From assembly GCA_022315425.1 (NCBI GenBank), contig JAIUPT010000033.1, forward strand, positions 372,001 through 436,000: DNA of 64,000 bases, written 5' to 3'. The stretch comes from Pseudevernia furfuracea (Eukaryota > Ascomycota > Lecanoromycetes > Lecanorales > Parmeliaceae). The notes below the pieces were generated by a model, which had not been told where the DNA came from, made no database searches, and worked only from the letters and a program-made list of their open reading frames with translations. Position 1 is the first letter of the stretch, and each line of letters begins with the position of its first letter. The position numbers were made by a program, and so were the translations under genes. Shown piece after piece: positions 32,321 through 45,029 of the stretch.

Positions 32321-33697
32321 GGCGCACGGTAGGACAAGGCGAGTGAGTGTTGGAAATGATGCAGCACTCGGTTCTCGGCCCTCGTTATACGCAGTTGCTG
32401 GCGGGTATATACATAGCCTTGGAGATCCCCGAGGTTAGGTAATCCTTCTGACATGCGCCAAATTCCAATAGCGAGGCGAATAGCCATTGTCGTCGATATA
32501 TTCGGGTCCACCGGGAGCTGCATAAAATGCTCCTCCTCGTGACCTTCTGGCGTTGATCATCCTCCAATAGCACTTTAAGCCCGAGCGAAATTTTCTCATT
32601 CGCCTGCTTTTGCAAATCAGTGGAGAATTGTCAAAGTTTTTGCCCGTTCGCTGATCGAATGACGTGTGTCTAGAAACGCGTGTTGCCAACATCTAGGCCT
32701 GCGGACACAGCATCGTAGAGCCTACAAGGACAGGACGAAATAATTCAGGATCGGACGAAGGCAAAGGCGAATCAGTCAGCCAGGAGTCCAGTATTTATCG
32801 GATCCGAGAACGCGACTTGTTTCTCGGGCAGAAACTGACTAAAGAAGTGAGATGTCAAGCCGTCCCTCAGCCCATACAGGCCCACAGTCGATCCGGACGC
32901 CCAGTCTTCACATGCCTGCTGTCACAACCACTGAGAGATAACATTTGCAATTTAAGGGAGAAAGGCAACATGGATCCTTGTTGCAAGCCATGTGCCAGTG
33001 CGCCTAATCGGGACTAGCCTTATAAGATCTTCCATCTCTATCCGTCGTTACCCTCGTTATAATTAGTATTCTCAGGATCATTTACCCCGCAATTATAATT
33101 TGTAACGATAGTTTTTTGTGCCTTCAAGATCGAAGCGTTCGTAGGCCTCATTCATGAGCAGAAAAGCGCCTCTGTCGTCACACAGGCATCCATGCACAGC
33201 TGAGATCGTCATTCCGCGTGCTCTCTCGTGCTTTACATGATCAAGACTCACCATCGTTCCATCCGGTCGCTTTCGGCGTTTGCCCATCTCTATTCAACGA
33301 CCTCCCCAACTTCTTCAGCAATCGCGGCTTAGGCGATTGCAACTCTCGTGATCAATGGTACACTTCCCCGTACTCCCTCATCAAGCGTTCGCCTATATTC
33401 ACCGTTTAATACCACGACTCTCAACCCGGCGTCTCCAAAAAATAATCCTTCGCCATCTTTGGACCGTGCAGGACGGAAATTGAAGGTTACTCCCGGTATG
33501 AATCAGGCCAATACGACGGCGCTGCATGGTCAAGAGTATGGGTCGCCCGCAGCGCGAGATGCCTTTGTTAAGAATAGGTAACATTGATTGGAGCGAAATC
33601 ATCAGCTGCATTCTTGTACGAGACTCCAGACGCTGATCTCTTTGATCCTATCAGAGGGTTACCTTACTCAGCTAGACTTATCTTATCTAGCGTATTC
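32321..33697. other. repeat-adjacent region, possible relic, no supported gene
   Basis: Minus-strand frames at 32385-32692 contain protein-like stretches in two different frames (GAFYAAPGGPEYIDDNGYSPRYWN among them) and may be the remnant of a gene I cannot identify. Frames at 33093-33581 are unsupported. Confidence 0.3.
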
Positions 33698-35600
33698 TCA
33701 AAAATCCCACTCTTCAGCTTTGTGCCATTTCCCCGGTTTCCAGTAACCAATTGCTAACCACCCGGTAATTTCCAGTCTCCTTAGATTCTCCGCTGGCAGA
33801 GACCCTAAGTGAATTTGGAGTATGTCGGAAGATAATTCTTCAGCTTCGCTATACTTGCCTTGCGATGGATAGGTTTTCGCCAAGTCTACCATCATAGGAG
33901 CCAGGTAACCTCCTTCCGGTTCTAATCCGAGCATTGACTGCATAGCGTGCAAGAGAAAGTCCTCGACTTCACTCCACCGTCCCGTCTTGAATGTTATGCT
34001 ACCATATCTCGTCTCAGATGTCCTGTAAGATAATTCTCCGTACCTAGTACACTACATAGATCAGCCAGTTCCCTACGACACACTTCTTCTGCTTTAACCA
34101 ATTTTCCTTGTTGTAGGTGTTGGTCGATGAAGTCGCCATATCGAATCACCCCTTCTTGCCCGAGGACTTCAAGTTTCTCAGATTGGTAGTGCAGTCTACT
34201 AGCGTAACCGTTCTTCGCACGAGCAATCTCCCTGTCAAGCATCTCTTGAGACTGCGTACACGCCCTGAGAAGTAGAGACGCTTTCTCTTGATCCATGGGC
34301 TCACCAAAGCCCAAAGCGTAGCACAGAGCGAGTTGAAATGCATCATTCTGCTGATCGTTCGGGTTCGAGTATGTATCACATGCTCGATGGTAAGGAACTT
34401 CTCGAATATTAGTCCTGACCCGGTGGTCCGTATAGTACGGCTCCGTTATGGACGTAGCCAACTATACTCAGATTTATATAGATGAACAGCTAACAATTTT
34501 GACACACGTACCGGGAATTTGTCACAAGATTCGGAAGTCTCGAAGTTACCTCCTCGAAGTAGCGAGATAGGCTCACTAAGTCCGATAAGCGTGGGATAAA
34601 TGATTGCTTATGAATCTCAGTACCCTGTAGATTCTAGAAGCTGTGAGAGAAACAAAAACGTCAGACGATTTGTTGGATTACGCTCTAGGCTTAGGCGGAG
34701 CACTCGCCTCAAAGTCACAGCCTGTGTTGCTTCTTCAATCAACAACTCGTCGACGATCGCGGGCAGTTCCGCACGAATATGATCGCAGATGTACTCCTCC
34801 TCATCAAAAGAAAAGAGCCACAAGCAGAGCAGACCCAAAGAATATAAATCCATCTTTTCTGGGTCCAGGTATTTGAAGCCTCGATGATGCCATTCAGGAG
34901 CAGTCCATCCCCGAGATCTCGACGTACAGATAGGATAATCCATGTGCATGATCCAACATCCAAAGTCAGCGACCCAGGCAACATAAGCTGCGGAGTCGTC
35001 TGCTCTCGAAATGAGGATGTTTTCAGGTTTGATGTCCCCATGGATGATATCTTTAGCCTCGAAAATCAGTCTTTTCACAATGGGAAGCAGAATCTTGAAC
35101 ACTGACTGCTTACATACATATCCCTGATACCGCCTGATATCTCAGCGCAGATCTTAAGCTTATCGGCAAAGGCTATGCTCTTGCCTTTGTCTGATCTGAT
35201 GAACTCTTTCAGATTCCCCATTGATGCTTAAGACAAGAACAGGCCATACCGTCCCTTCAGGCAACACATCCCAACATATGCCGTAGTATTTCTGTGGAGG
35301 CGGTAGAAAAGGAGGAATCGGTATCGCGTTGCGTATCAAGTTCGGGTGCTCATAAGGATAAAACATTGGCTCTTGGAAGACTCTCCGCTCATTTCTCCAA
35401 GATCACTTCCGGATGTGGATAGAGGTAGACCATCAAAGAAGAAACTTGAAGTCTATGCCGAGGGTGTGGAAGCAGTCAGCAGGTCCGAGGCATGTTCCTG
35501 AATCCTGTATCCCAAATCCTGATATCTTGGCGTTTGAAATTCGCGTAAATGCACCGGTATTGGTGACGGACTCTGCGACTTTGGCGTTATCGATGTCCAT
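33698..35600 (-). pseudogene. decayed protein kinase-TPR gene
   Basis: On the minus strand from ATG 35600: an N-terminal segment with two in-frame stops, then EHPNLIRN and WPVLVL (end of the kinase N-lobe). After a frame change comes ASMGNLKEFI, then across a possible intron DIIHGDIKPENIL (catalytic loop with Gly for Arg), VADFG, TAPEW and the rest of the C-lobe. After another frame change Sel1/TPR-like repeats follow (ALCYALGFGEP near 34330; GKYSEAEEL near 33850). At least four frame changes and two stops cannot be explained by introns with good splice sites. The original probably coupled a fungal Ser/Thr kinase domain to TPRs. Sequencing error could explain one break but not all. Confidence 0.75.
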
Positions 35601-36808
35601 GTCTTCTGGTTTATTTTCTTTTTCTTATGTCAACATTGAGTCTATTCCTTGTACGCTGTTAGTCCTATTCAGCCAGTGTGCATACATCTCATAAGAGTGG
35701 ATAAGAGGTATGGCTTGGACCCAGCGGGTGCAGGAAGTGAGTCGGGAAATTGAACCGTTTTTGAACATAGTCTCTCTAGCACTGCTTGATTACTATCTAT
35801 TAGTGGTCGACAAGAGTCATCGGAATGCCAAGAATTGACTAGGCTACATCAACTACTGTCGAAAACGATATTGACACACCACCCTCGATAATGATTATAG
35901 CCTTGTCGAGCCTTCCCGGTGACTTTCGTTGACCACTGGTCATCTGACTGAATTAATGCCACCACATCGCTCAGGAAGTCTTATCGATTCTGGCCTGGAC
36001 TTCCTTCAGAATCAATCCTTCAAGTCCTCTTCTCGCGTTCACCTCCCTCGACGATTTCGCTACTTCAACCATGTTTCACACGGCCTTCATAGGGTTCAGG
36101 TTTGGTAATCGATCTGAATAATTCAGAGACTAGGCTTCGTAGCCTTGTCTATAAGCTCAAAGTGAATGAGCGCCGAGCGGATACGATGACTTGGATCGTG
36201 ATCCTCCTGAAGAACATGTTTTCGACCGGTCCGAGTGTGTTGAAAGGCGAGGGGGGGGGGCATTGATTGAGATGGTGTAGTGGATGTGGATGCAGATAAC
36301 AAAATTAAAGAGATTGCCTTGGTTGCGTGTCCAACCCGTTGTTTTTGACCGGTCTGAGTTTGTTGGGAGTTCTCGGTTGCGTGTGGAAAGATGGCCTGCC
36401 TACCTTAGTCTGCCTCGAGTGTGCCTTGGCGTTTGATTTAGCGTATTCAAAATCCTCTGCGTCTCTTGGCATTGGAGATCCGAGCTAAAATGCTCGCGTA
36501 AAGCTGCCTCGGGAATCGCCACTTGTGATCGACTTCTAGACTTTGGCATCATTAAAGCAGTGTTGATTGGTGTCCACCTCTTCTCCTTTTCTTTTCTTTT
36601 TCCTTTTCCTCAATTAAACATCCGTTTCATTGCTCGTAGTGACCACTAGATCTTCTTTCAAGGTTGATGACAGTGCAGGCGTGACATCTGAATATCTTCA
36701 AGTCCATTTCCATCCAGCATCCCCGGCTGCAACACTTCTGTTTTATCACTCTCAATCTATTTCCACGGAGCCTATTCCTCGCGTATAATCTCTTCTTATA
36801 AATCAAGA
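35601..36808. other. intergenic, upstream of 5-oxoprolinase
   Basis: About 1.2 kb without a supported gene. A roughly 25-base block with a central GACCGGT palindrome (TTGACCGGTCTGAGTTTGTTG and its variant) occurs twice, near 36217 and 36345. A run of nine G lies near 36251. Pyrimidine-rich DNA at 36580-36610 is the likely leader region. Confidence 0.45.
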
Positions 36809-39800
36809 TGGCTGCCACTCAAGACCGTGGTATTCGGATAGCAATAGACGTGAGCTGCACTGCGCATCGACTACTCAGCAACATAATGGTACTAATGCCA
36901 GACAGAGAGGCGGTACATTCACCGATTGCGTTGGAAATCCGGGAAGTGGAAAAATGGAAGATGATATAGTGATCAAGCTCCTCTCAGAAGATCCGTCCAA
37001 CTATAATGATGCCCCTCTTGAGGGTATCAGGCGTATGCTCTCCAAGTTCACGGGACAAGAAGTCCCTAGGGGAGAACCTCTGGACACGACAAAAATTGAA
37101 AGTATTCGTATGGGTACTACTGTAGCTACCAATGCGTTGCTAGAACGAAAAGGTGAAAGGATTGCCATGGTCGTCACCAAAGGGTTCAAGGACTGCCTCG
37201 AAATCGGTAATCAATCAAGGCCAAAGATCTTCGATCTGGCTATCCGGAAGCCTGAAGTTCTTTACGAGAAGGTAATCGAGATTGATGAAAGGGTCACACT
37301 TGAGGACTACGCAGAAGATCCTGAAAGGCACGTCACTAAGACGGATGACTCGACCGCTGGGGAGGATCTCGTACGAGGTCTCTCAGGAGAAGCTGTCAGG
37401 ATACTCAAGAGGCCATCCAAAGACACAATCAAATCACAACTACAAAAGCTCTATGATGATGACTTCCGCAGCATTGCTGTTTGCCTCGTCCATGGATATA
37501 CCTTTCCTGATCATGAGGCAATGGTTGGGCAAGTGGCCAAAGAGATTGGCTTTGAACATGTCAGCTTGAGCCACGCATTGATGCCGATGATCAAGCTCGT
37601 TCCGCGAGCTACCTCTGCATGTGCTGATGCGTATCTGACGCCAGCGATCAAAAAGTACATCGCAGGCTTCCAAGCCGGCTTTGAAGGTGGTTTAGGTACA
37701 GAAAGTGTCAAGAAGGAAAGCGGTGCTAAGGGAGCACGGTGCGAGTTCATGCAATCAGATGGAGGTCTTGTCGATGTCGATCTTTTTTCTGGCCTACGAG
37801 CAATCTTGTCCGGTCCAGCGGGTGGAGTGGTCGGCTACGCACTGACTTCCTACGACTCAAACACCAAGACACCCGTCATTGGATTTGACATGGGGGGTAC
37901 TAGCACTGATGTAAGCCGATATGGCTCTGGAAGGTATGAGCATGTCTTCGAAACTACAACAGCCGGTGTGACCATCCAATCACCCCAGCTTGACATCAAT
38001 ACCGTTGCTGCAGGTGGCGGATCTCGACTCTTCTTCCGTAATGGTCTCTTCGTAGTTGGTCCAGAGTCTGCAGGAGCACATCCGGGGCCCGCATGCTATC
38101 GAAAAGGTGGTCCACTTACTGTCACCGATGCCAATCTTTTCTTGGGTCGCCTCCTACCTGACTTCTTTCCCAAGATCTTTGGGAAGACAGAAGATCAAGG
38201 CCTAGATGCGACTGCCAGCGAGAAGCTATTTAAGGAGTTGACTGAAGACATTAACAAGGAGGTCGCTGGAAACGACAAGGAGAAGGAGATGAGTCTGGAT
38301 GAAGTTGCCTATGGGTTCATCAAAATAGCCAATGAGACGATGACTAGGCCAATCAGATCGCTGACCGAAGCTAAGGGGCACGATACCTCGCAACATCGAC
38401 TAGCCACTTTTGGAGGTGCAGGTGGTCAGCACGCAGTTGCGATCGCAGAAAGTCTTGGCATCAAACAAATCCTTGTCCACCGGTATTCCTCAGTGCTATC
38501 CGCCTACGGGATGGCGTTGGCGGATGTTGTAGATGAGAGCCAAGTACCAGATTCCAAAACTTGGTCTGATGAAGGAGAGGTGGTGGACGACTTGAAGAAG
38601 ACGATGCACGAGTTGAAAGAGAAATCGACGGCAAAACTTCGAGACCAAGGCTTCTCCGACGATAGCATAGTCTTCGAGGAGTACCTGAATATGAGATATA
38701 GGGGCACGGAGTCCGCTCTAATGATAGTGAAACACAGTGAAGAAGAGGCGAAGAAAGAGTTTAATGGCAATGACTGGGCATTTGGAAAGGCATTCGTCAA
38801 GCAGCACGAACAGGAGTTTGGATTTACGTTACCGGATCGTGATATAATAGTGGATGATGTTCGCGCCAGAGGCATCGGTAAGAGCTTCGAGGGACTTGAG
38901 AGAACAGTCGACATGCAGTTGAAGGACATCAAACCAAAAGATCTGGGCGAAGGAAAGCGATATGGTGTTTCCAAAGTCTATTTCGAAGGCGGACGTCAAG
39001 AGACACCTATCTACAAACTCGAAGATCTTGACGTTGGTGATCGAGTTCAAGGCCCCGCGATACTGGCTGATGGCACTCAAACCATTGTCGTTACACCTGG
39101 AGCGACTGCCTTGGTGATTGAAACACATGTCGTGATTGACATTGGAAAAACAGAAGGTCAAGATAAGAAAGTCAATGCCAAAGAAGTTGATCCCATCATG
39201 TTGAGTATCTTTGCCCATCGTTTCATGGCTATTGCGGAACAGATGGGCCGAGCGTTACAAAAGACTAGTGTCAGTACAAATGTCAAGGAAAGACTAGATT
39301 ACTCGTGTGCTTTGTTCGACTCTACAGGTGGCCTTGTTGCGAATGGTACGTTCTGGACAATGCAGTATCGCAGTTCTTTATCTGACATACTGCAGCACCT
39401 CATCTACCAGTTCATCTCGGAAGCATGTCAACTTGTGTCACGACCCAGGCAGAAATATGGAAAGGCAAGCTGAAGCCGGGAGACGTGATCGTGTCCAACC
39501 ACCCAGAATTTGGTGGGACTCATTTACCAGATATCACCGTCGTCACTCCAGCTTTCAACGGCGAGGAGATCATTTTCTACGTGGCGTCCCGTGCCCATCA
39601 CGCTGATATTGGTGGAATACTGCCCGGCTCAATGCCCCCACATTCTCGAGAGCTTTTCCAAGAAGGAGCCGCCATTAAGTCGGAAAAGCTCGTATCCGAG
39701 GGTCACTTCAACGAAAAACGGATTACCGAGTTACTCTACGATGAGCCAGCACAATATCCAGATTGCAGTGGCACAAGGTGTCTAGCAGACAATCTCAACG

Positions 39801-40394
39801 ATCTCAAAGCACAGATCGCCGCCAACCAGAAAGGCATCAACCTGATCAGCGCCCTGATAGAAGATTACGGGGAGGCAGTTGTCCAGTTCTACATGCGCAA
39901 CATCCAAGACAACGCCGAACTAAGCGTTCGCAACCTCCTCAAGGACGTCAGCAAGAGATTCGAAGGCCAAGATCTAACAGCCACCGACTACATGGACGAC
40001 GGAAGCCCCATCAAACTCAAAATCACCATCGACCCCGAAAAGGGCGAAGCAATCTTCAACTTCGCCGGCACCGGCCCCGAAGTCTACGGCAACACCAACG
40101 CCCCCGAAGCCGTCACCTACTCCGCCATAATCTACTGTCTCCGCAGCCTCATCTCCGACGACATCCCCCTGAACCAAGGCTGCCTCAAGCCCATCCAGGT
40201 CCTCATCCCCCCGAAATCCTTCCTCTCCCCCTCGGACAAAGCCGCCGTCGTGGGCGGCAACGTCCTCACCTCGCAACGCGTCACCGACGTCATCCTCCTC
40301 GCCTTCACCGCCTGCGCCGCCTCCCAGGGCGACTGCAACAACCTGACCTTCGGCTTCGGCGGCAACCTCGCCACCGCCGCCGCCCCCACAAAGG

Positions 40395-40426
<32 letters not shown>

Positions 40427-40960
40427 TCCGGCGCCGGCCCCACCTGGGCCGGCACCCACGGCGTCCACACCCACATGACCAACACCCGCATCACGGACGC
40501 CGAGGTCTTCGAGCGCCGCTACCCGGTCATCCTGCGCGCGTTCGGGCTGCGCGCGGGCAGCGCGGGCGCGGGCCAGCACCGCGGCGGGGAGGGCGTGGTC
40601 CGGGACATCGAATTCCGCGTCCCCGTGCAGGTGAGCATCCTGAGCGAACGGCGCGTCTATCACCCGTACGGGCTCGCCGGCGGGGAGGAAGCCGCGTGCG
40701 GCATCAATTACTGGGTGCGGCGGGTGCAGAAGGGGGGACGGGGCCGGGATCGAGAGGAGTGGGAGGACCGGTGGATCAATCTTGGGGGCAAGAACACGGC
40801 GGCGATGGACAGGGGCGAGAGGATCGTGGTGTGCACGCCCGGCGGTGGCGGGTGGGGGAAGGTGGGGGCGGAGAGCAAGGCCGTCAAGAAGAAGGATGAG
40901 CGGGCCACGTGGCGGAAAGGGAGTGTGGCGCAGAGGATGGAGGCGCAGGAGACGGCGTAG
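36809..40960 (+). CDS. 5-oxoprolinase (ATP-hydrolysing)
   Basis: Exons 36809-36850, 36906-39345 and 39396-40960 (introns 55 and 50 bases) encode 1,348 residues, the expected size. It hydrolyses 5-oxo-L-proline to glutamate with ATP in the gamma-glutamyl (glutathione) cycle in the cytosol. The first intron splits the signature AID-RGGTFTD. The hydantoinase-A half contains GTTVATNALLERKG, VIGFDMGGTSTDVSRYG and TFGGAGGQHAVAIAESLG. The hydantoinase-B half contains IWKGKLKPGDVIVSNHPEFGGTHL-type sequence, HHADIGG and the GGSGAGPTW region. The last 1.1 kb has almost exclusively G or C at third codon positions, unlike the first two thirds. The tiny 14-codon first exon is supported by the conserved N-terminus. 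Confidence 0.97.
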
Positions 40961-41583
40961 TCGGGCGGGGGGGGTTCGATCCGAAGCAAGCCCTGGGAGG
41001 TTGACACACGTCGTTGTTGGGGCCTCTCTTCTCTTGTCTGGATTGCCTGGGTTGGGATCGAAAGCAATCGTCACGTTTTCACCCGTCTCCAAAAGGTGAC
41101 AAAGTGTTGGAGAGCTCTTTCCAAATGGTCCGCGATATTTGCCAACATATTTGCCAACTACCTTACTCCTGCACATCCAAAGCGTAATCGCGAGCAGCGA
41201 ATCAATTGAATCGCCGGCCCTCTATATACATCCTTGACAACTGTAATATGACAAACAAAAACTCCAGACGTCGGCTCCAATATATTCGACCTTCTTGAAG
41301 TTGGCTGGGGTGACCTGGAATGGATGTCGTACGTATGGCGACACTTCACCGTCGAAATCCATAATCTGCGACTCTTTCGCACGTGAATGACCCATCTTAA
41401 CTTTCGTAAATGCCATATCCGACCCGCTGTCAGTCGGATGTGTCGGTCGCTTGTACACAGAGAAGCGCGGTGAGGCGGTGTTTTGTGCGCAAAAGGTAGA
41501 CCGAAAAATCTCTGCAAAAACCCTTCGACAAGCTGTTGAGCCCATTCCTGGTATATACTCGGAATCAATGATCAGACGATACG
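40961..41583. other. intergenic, 5-oxoprolinase to secreted unknown
   Basis: About 620 bases. Frames on the minus strand at 41158-41568 lack homology and are not called. Nothing else was seen. Confidence 0.45.
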
Positions 41584-42528
41584 ATGTCGATCGTTGCCTT
41601 GCGAATGCTACTCAGCTTAGCCGCAACCGTTGCAGCGGCTGTCGTCGTCCCGCTATCCAATGGGGTCACCCAGACCGGCATTCTCTACAACGTCACCTAC
41701 GCGCCACAGTTGGGAGCCATAGATCCTCGCTTCACTACCGATTACGAACAGGGGCAAGAAAGTCTTTCCGCTACGTCATGCCTCATGAATGCAGTGACTG
41801 CCATGATGGAGTTAGCACTCGAAAACTTCACCGAGCCAATCCGCACTCGAACTTACATGGATTCTTACTATCCAGAGGTGGCGATCATGCCTATAGCACT
41901 GGCGCTGGGGCAGAGGGTAGAGACGCGCTATCTGCTGTGGGGTATATGGGAAGGAATAAGGTGGATGATCAGTCACCAAAGTTTCCTGGATCTCACGATC
42001 GGTGCGTATTGGGACGGTATCCTGGTGTGTAGGATCTGGATCGGGGGTACTCGGAGGCAGTTGAGTGTTGCTGGAAGCAATGGTACTCTGGGTCTCACAG
42101 CGCGGTCAGAAAAGACGTCCATTCACAACGCCACGGTAGAGTCTACGCAAGGCTTGAGCATGATGGGCGTGAGAAACCCGTTGAACGACCAGCACTTGAC
42201 AGTATCCGTGACCGAGGTTGGAGAGACGCTTGGTATAACGGAAGTCTTTATCACGATCTTTGCGGCTTTGGAATACATGGCCCATTTTCCAAGCAATGCA
42301 GAAGTGGTCAGACTCCAAATTTCTCCAGACGATGAACACACAACGATTGGAATCCTGGAACATACTCAGGCTCCTACGGTCAGACCGCCCTTCTTAGAGT
42401 ATCAATGGGCCATCCTGAGCGTAGGACAGATTCCTGCGTATATGTTGCAGCAGAGGAGGTTCACGGAAGTGGTTATCGAGATTGCTGTAGATGGTGTCCC
42501 ACTTGGGGAAGGATTCTTATCCAAGTAA
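41584..42528 (+). CDS. hypothetical secreted protein
   Basis: A single-exon frame of 314 residues. I do not recognise the family. Residues 1-20 (MSIVALRMLLSLAATVAAAV) form a signal peptide. The mature chain is of normal globular composition with several Asn-X-Ser/Thr glycosylation sites (NVT, NFT, NGT, NAT). Two Cys are present (SCLMNA and VCRIW), consistent with one disulfide. There are no membrane segments after the leader and no low-complexity tail. Coding status is supported by length, leader and composition; no function is suggested. Confidence 0.72.
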   Translation: MSIVALRMLLSLAATVAAAVVVPLSNGVTQTGILYNVTYAPQLGAIDPRFTTDYEQGQESLSATSCLMNAVTAMMELALENFTEPIRTRTYMDSYYPEVAIMPIALALGQRVETRYLLWGIWEGIRWMISHQSFLDLTIGAYWDGILVCRIWIGGTRRQLSVAGSNGTLGLTARSEKTSIHNATVESTQGLSMMGVRNPLNDQHLTVSVTEVGETLGITEVFITIFAALEYMAHFPSNAEVVRLQISPDDEHTTIGILEHTQAPTVRPPFLEYQWAILSVGQIPAYMLQQRRFTEVVIEIAVDGVPLGEGFLSK

Positions 42529-42975
42529 AGCGTATGTGGGGGATCACCAGGTTTATAGTTCAAAGCGAACGTTGAGTTCAATCTCAGAAGCTCGACCCCG
42601 GGTCTAGGGGGTGCAATTTCGCTTCGACTGAACATAGGGCGCAATAGACTTCGATATTGAGCCCCGATACTTATGATTTTCGGCGCTAGAACAGCTGCAA
42701 GATTGTCAAGTATTTTACGGATACACCTTACTATATTTGAGAGGCGTGCAAGCTGCAAGAGCTGCAGAAAGGAGGGCAACTTCTTGATCTTTCGAAAATC
42801 CTCGCTCTAAGTATGTCCGGTGCAAGAATCTAAGATGATACAGCCACATACGTCTGTTCTTCGGATACACTGACTCCTTTGTGCTGTGCAAGAATATCCG
42901 GACTGAGAGCACAAAGTGGCAAACCTAAGCGGAGACAACGTAGCCATTGAAGTGTCGAGTATGCATTGCCGTGTC
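42529..42975. other. intergenic between convergent genes
   Basis: About 450 bases between the secreted unknown and the DUF7730 gene. Short frames only, no supported feature. Confidence 0.45.
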
Positions 42976-44303
42976 TTAGGCGATGTCTTGCTTTCCATAC
43001 CTATAATTCTCAGCGCCCTTCTTGATCATACTTTGCAGCAGCGAATCCAATCGAGCAGCGCTTGCGAGGAAACCGTCTGGAGGAGGGATTATCAGATTCA
43101 TCCAAGGACCTGGCAAAACGTTGATTTTGAGTTCTCTCAGTCCGTTTGTTCCACACTGCATTTCAAGAAGCCGGGCTAACCAGGGAGCGTTAGATGCGGG
43201 CATCGTGACCGTACCCCCAAGGTAGATGAAAACCTCAATTGTCCGCAATCCTTTCAAAGTATGCTTGATCAAATTTGACCAAGTGAGCAGATTGCAAGCG
43301 GCACATTTCTGCATTCGGTGTGCATGTAGAGCAGCGCGTCGATCGTTTCCGTCACTCGGACACGGACTGGACATGGTGATATGATTGTAGCAGATTTGGA
43401 TGCTTCTGATTTGTGCAAGGCGATGGGGAAGTACGCTCTGTATGAAGGAGGGTGGTGTTGTGAGTGATGCAAACGAGAAAGTTTGCAAACCTGGACGTAT
43501 TAGCTCCTCGCAAATGAGAAACTAGACAGGAAGCTGTGAGGCTTACAATATAGTAGATTGATGGCTTCTAGATACATTTGCTTGCAGCATTTGACGAGAG
43601 TCACGGGGCCCCAGCCACGGTTGTCGGGGAAGCTGATGGAAAAATGCATTCGCGTAATTAGATTGCACCCCGCATACACAACCTCGGCTTCAGCAGCATC
43701 AACAGCGTCATGAGTGGAGATAACTTTGTCAAACGCATGATCACAGTGGTAGCCTCGAATCTTGCCAGCCCTCATTGCGTTTGCCGGATTTCCCATTGGA
43801 CTGTGCACAACAACATGGACGTGTTTGCCATCATCGCCAACAATGACCTCTCTGTAAATCTGGAGTCGTATTTCGAATGGAAGCTTAGTGAAGAATGAAG
43901 ACCCCAATTGTGTTTCTGCACACGTTGGCGCCTGACTGAGTCGGCGTCTGAGCTGTAGCGGAAGAGGACGGGGCTTTTCCCTTTCAAAAGCTATTTCTTG
44001 AGCTTGTCGTTTGCAACGCAGATGATAGAACCCGAGGATTTTGAATGGCAACACTGCAGCATTCTTGTAAACCAGTTTGAAACGTTGTCGTCCCGCTGAG
44101 GAGCATAGAAGTGGGCACAAAAGTATTGGGAGGAGATTGTAGACAAAAGGACTGCAGACAAGAATGGCGAGTACAATCAACACATAACCCAGCCCACAGC
44201 AAATCTGCCTCATCCAAGGCAAGTCCTTGTGACAAGTTTTGGCCAGGAGGTTATGAAGTATGGTGCACAGAAGGAAGGGGATTGCACAGAGAGAGATGCC
44301 CAT
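42976..44303 (-). CDS. DUF7730-type protein with N-terminal membrane segments
   Basis: Exons 44303-43547 and 43490-42976 (56-base intron) encode 423 residues. Two or three hydrophobic stretches lie within residues 1-70. FFTKLPFEIRLQIYREVIVG near residue 137 and LVKCCKQMYLEAINLLY later are the diagnostic ends of the fungal DUF7730/2EXR-like fold. Splicing joins INLLY to CLQTFSFASL and on to LPHRLAQIRSIQI, the typical continuation of the family. Function is unknown. Without the intron the protein would end in a short unrelated tail (CKPHSF...), so the splice is well supported. Membrane segments in front of this domain are less common and could indicate an ER or plasma-membrane location. Confidence 0.8.
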
Positions 44304-45029
44304 GAAGGCGTTTGAGTTGCTAATGTCGTCCGACCTCGTCTGTTGCCTAACGACTGGAGACTGGAAGAATTTGGCAGCCCGGTATGGCCCAGTAAACCAA
44401 GTGCTAGTTAGGCGCGCGGGGTCTCAGATTTTAGCTTGTACAATCAAAGATGCGCAGCCTCGTCGGCAACGATCAGGCTGCAAGAGCATGCTGAAAAGGC
44501 GTGTAATCCGGCAGACTTGAGGGCTGATCGTATCTCAGCGTGATTACATGGCACTTATTCATCAGTGCACTTTTGGGAAACGACTTAATAGCTCCCTCTG
44601 TATTGTGTGTGTTATGGTGAGGAAGGAGAATTGTGAATGAAGTATGTTGTAATTGAGCTTGGTGAGGTGTGGAACATGACGATTTCCCTTGACCTTAAAT
44701 CCGCTCGGATATAAGTCACGTGCGCGCACTGTCCAGGGGTCCCTCGTAATTCGACTACGGTAGTCGGTAGGCTCGTGCGGCGGAGTTTAAAGTAGAGTAA
44801 CTTGCCAGATGGCCCTTTCAAAACCTTACCTTACAAATCCATTGGGACACATTACTCGTATCCAATATACTTGATAATAACTTCTCTTTCTCTCTTCTCT
44901 TCTCTTCTCTTCTCTCTGTCCTCTTCTTTCACACAAAATATACTCTTCTGAGCTACCAATTCATCACTTCATACAAGCCTACAACCGAAGGCACCACTTT
45001 CATTTGGAAATCATACTCATCCAAAAATC
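44304..45029. promoter_or_regulatory. PDI upstream region with E-box and CT-rich leader
   Basis: This 726-base region separates the DUF7730 gene and PDI (divergent). It contains a CACGTG palindrome at 44717-44722, just after a GATATAAG TATA-like stretch. A TCTCT-type pentanucleotide/CT-rich run at about 44882-44930 lies near the probable transcription start of PDI. CACGTG is a general bHLH-type site; linking it to ER-stress control is speculation. Confidence 0.35.

Noticed and set aside
39974..41176. 400-codon antisense frame opposite 5-oxoprolinase
   Set aside because: It is the mirror of GC-rich codons in a highly conserved gene, is Gly/Val/Asp/Ala-rich without domains, and vanishes where third positions become mixed.
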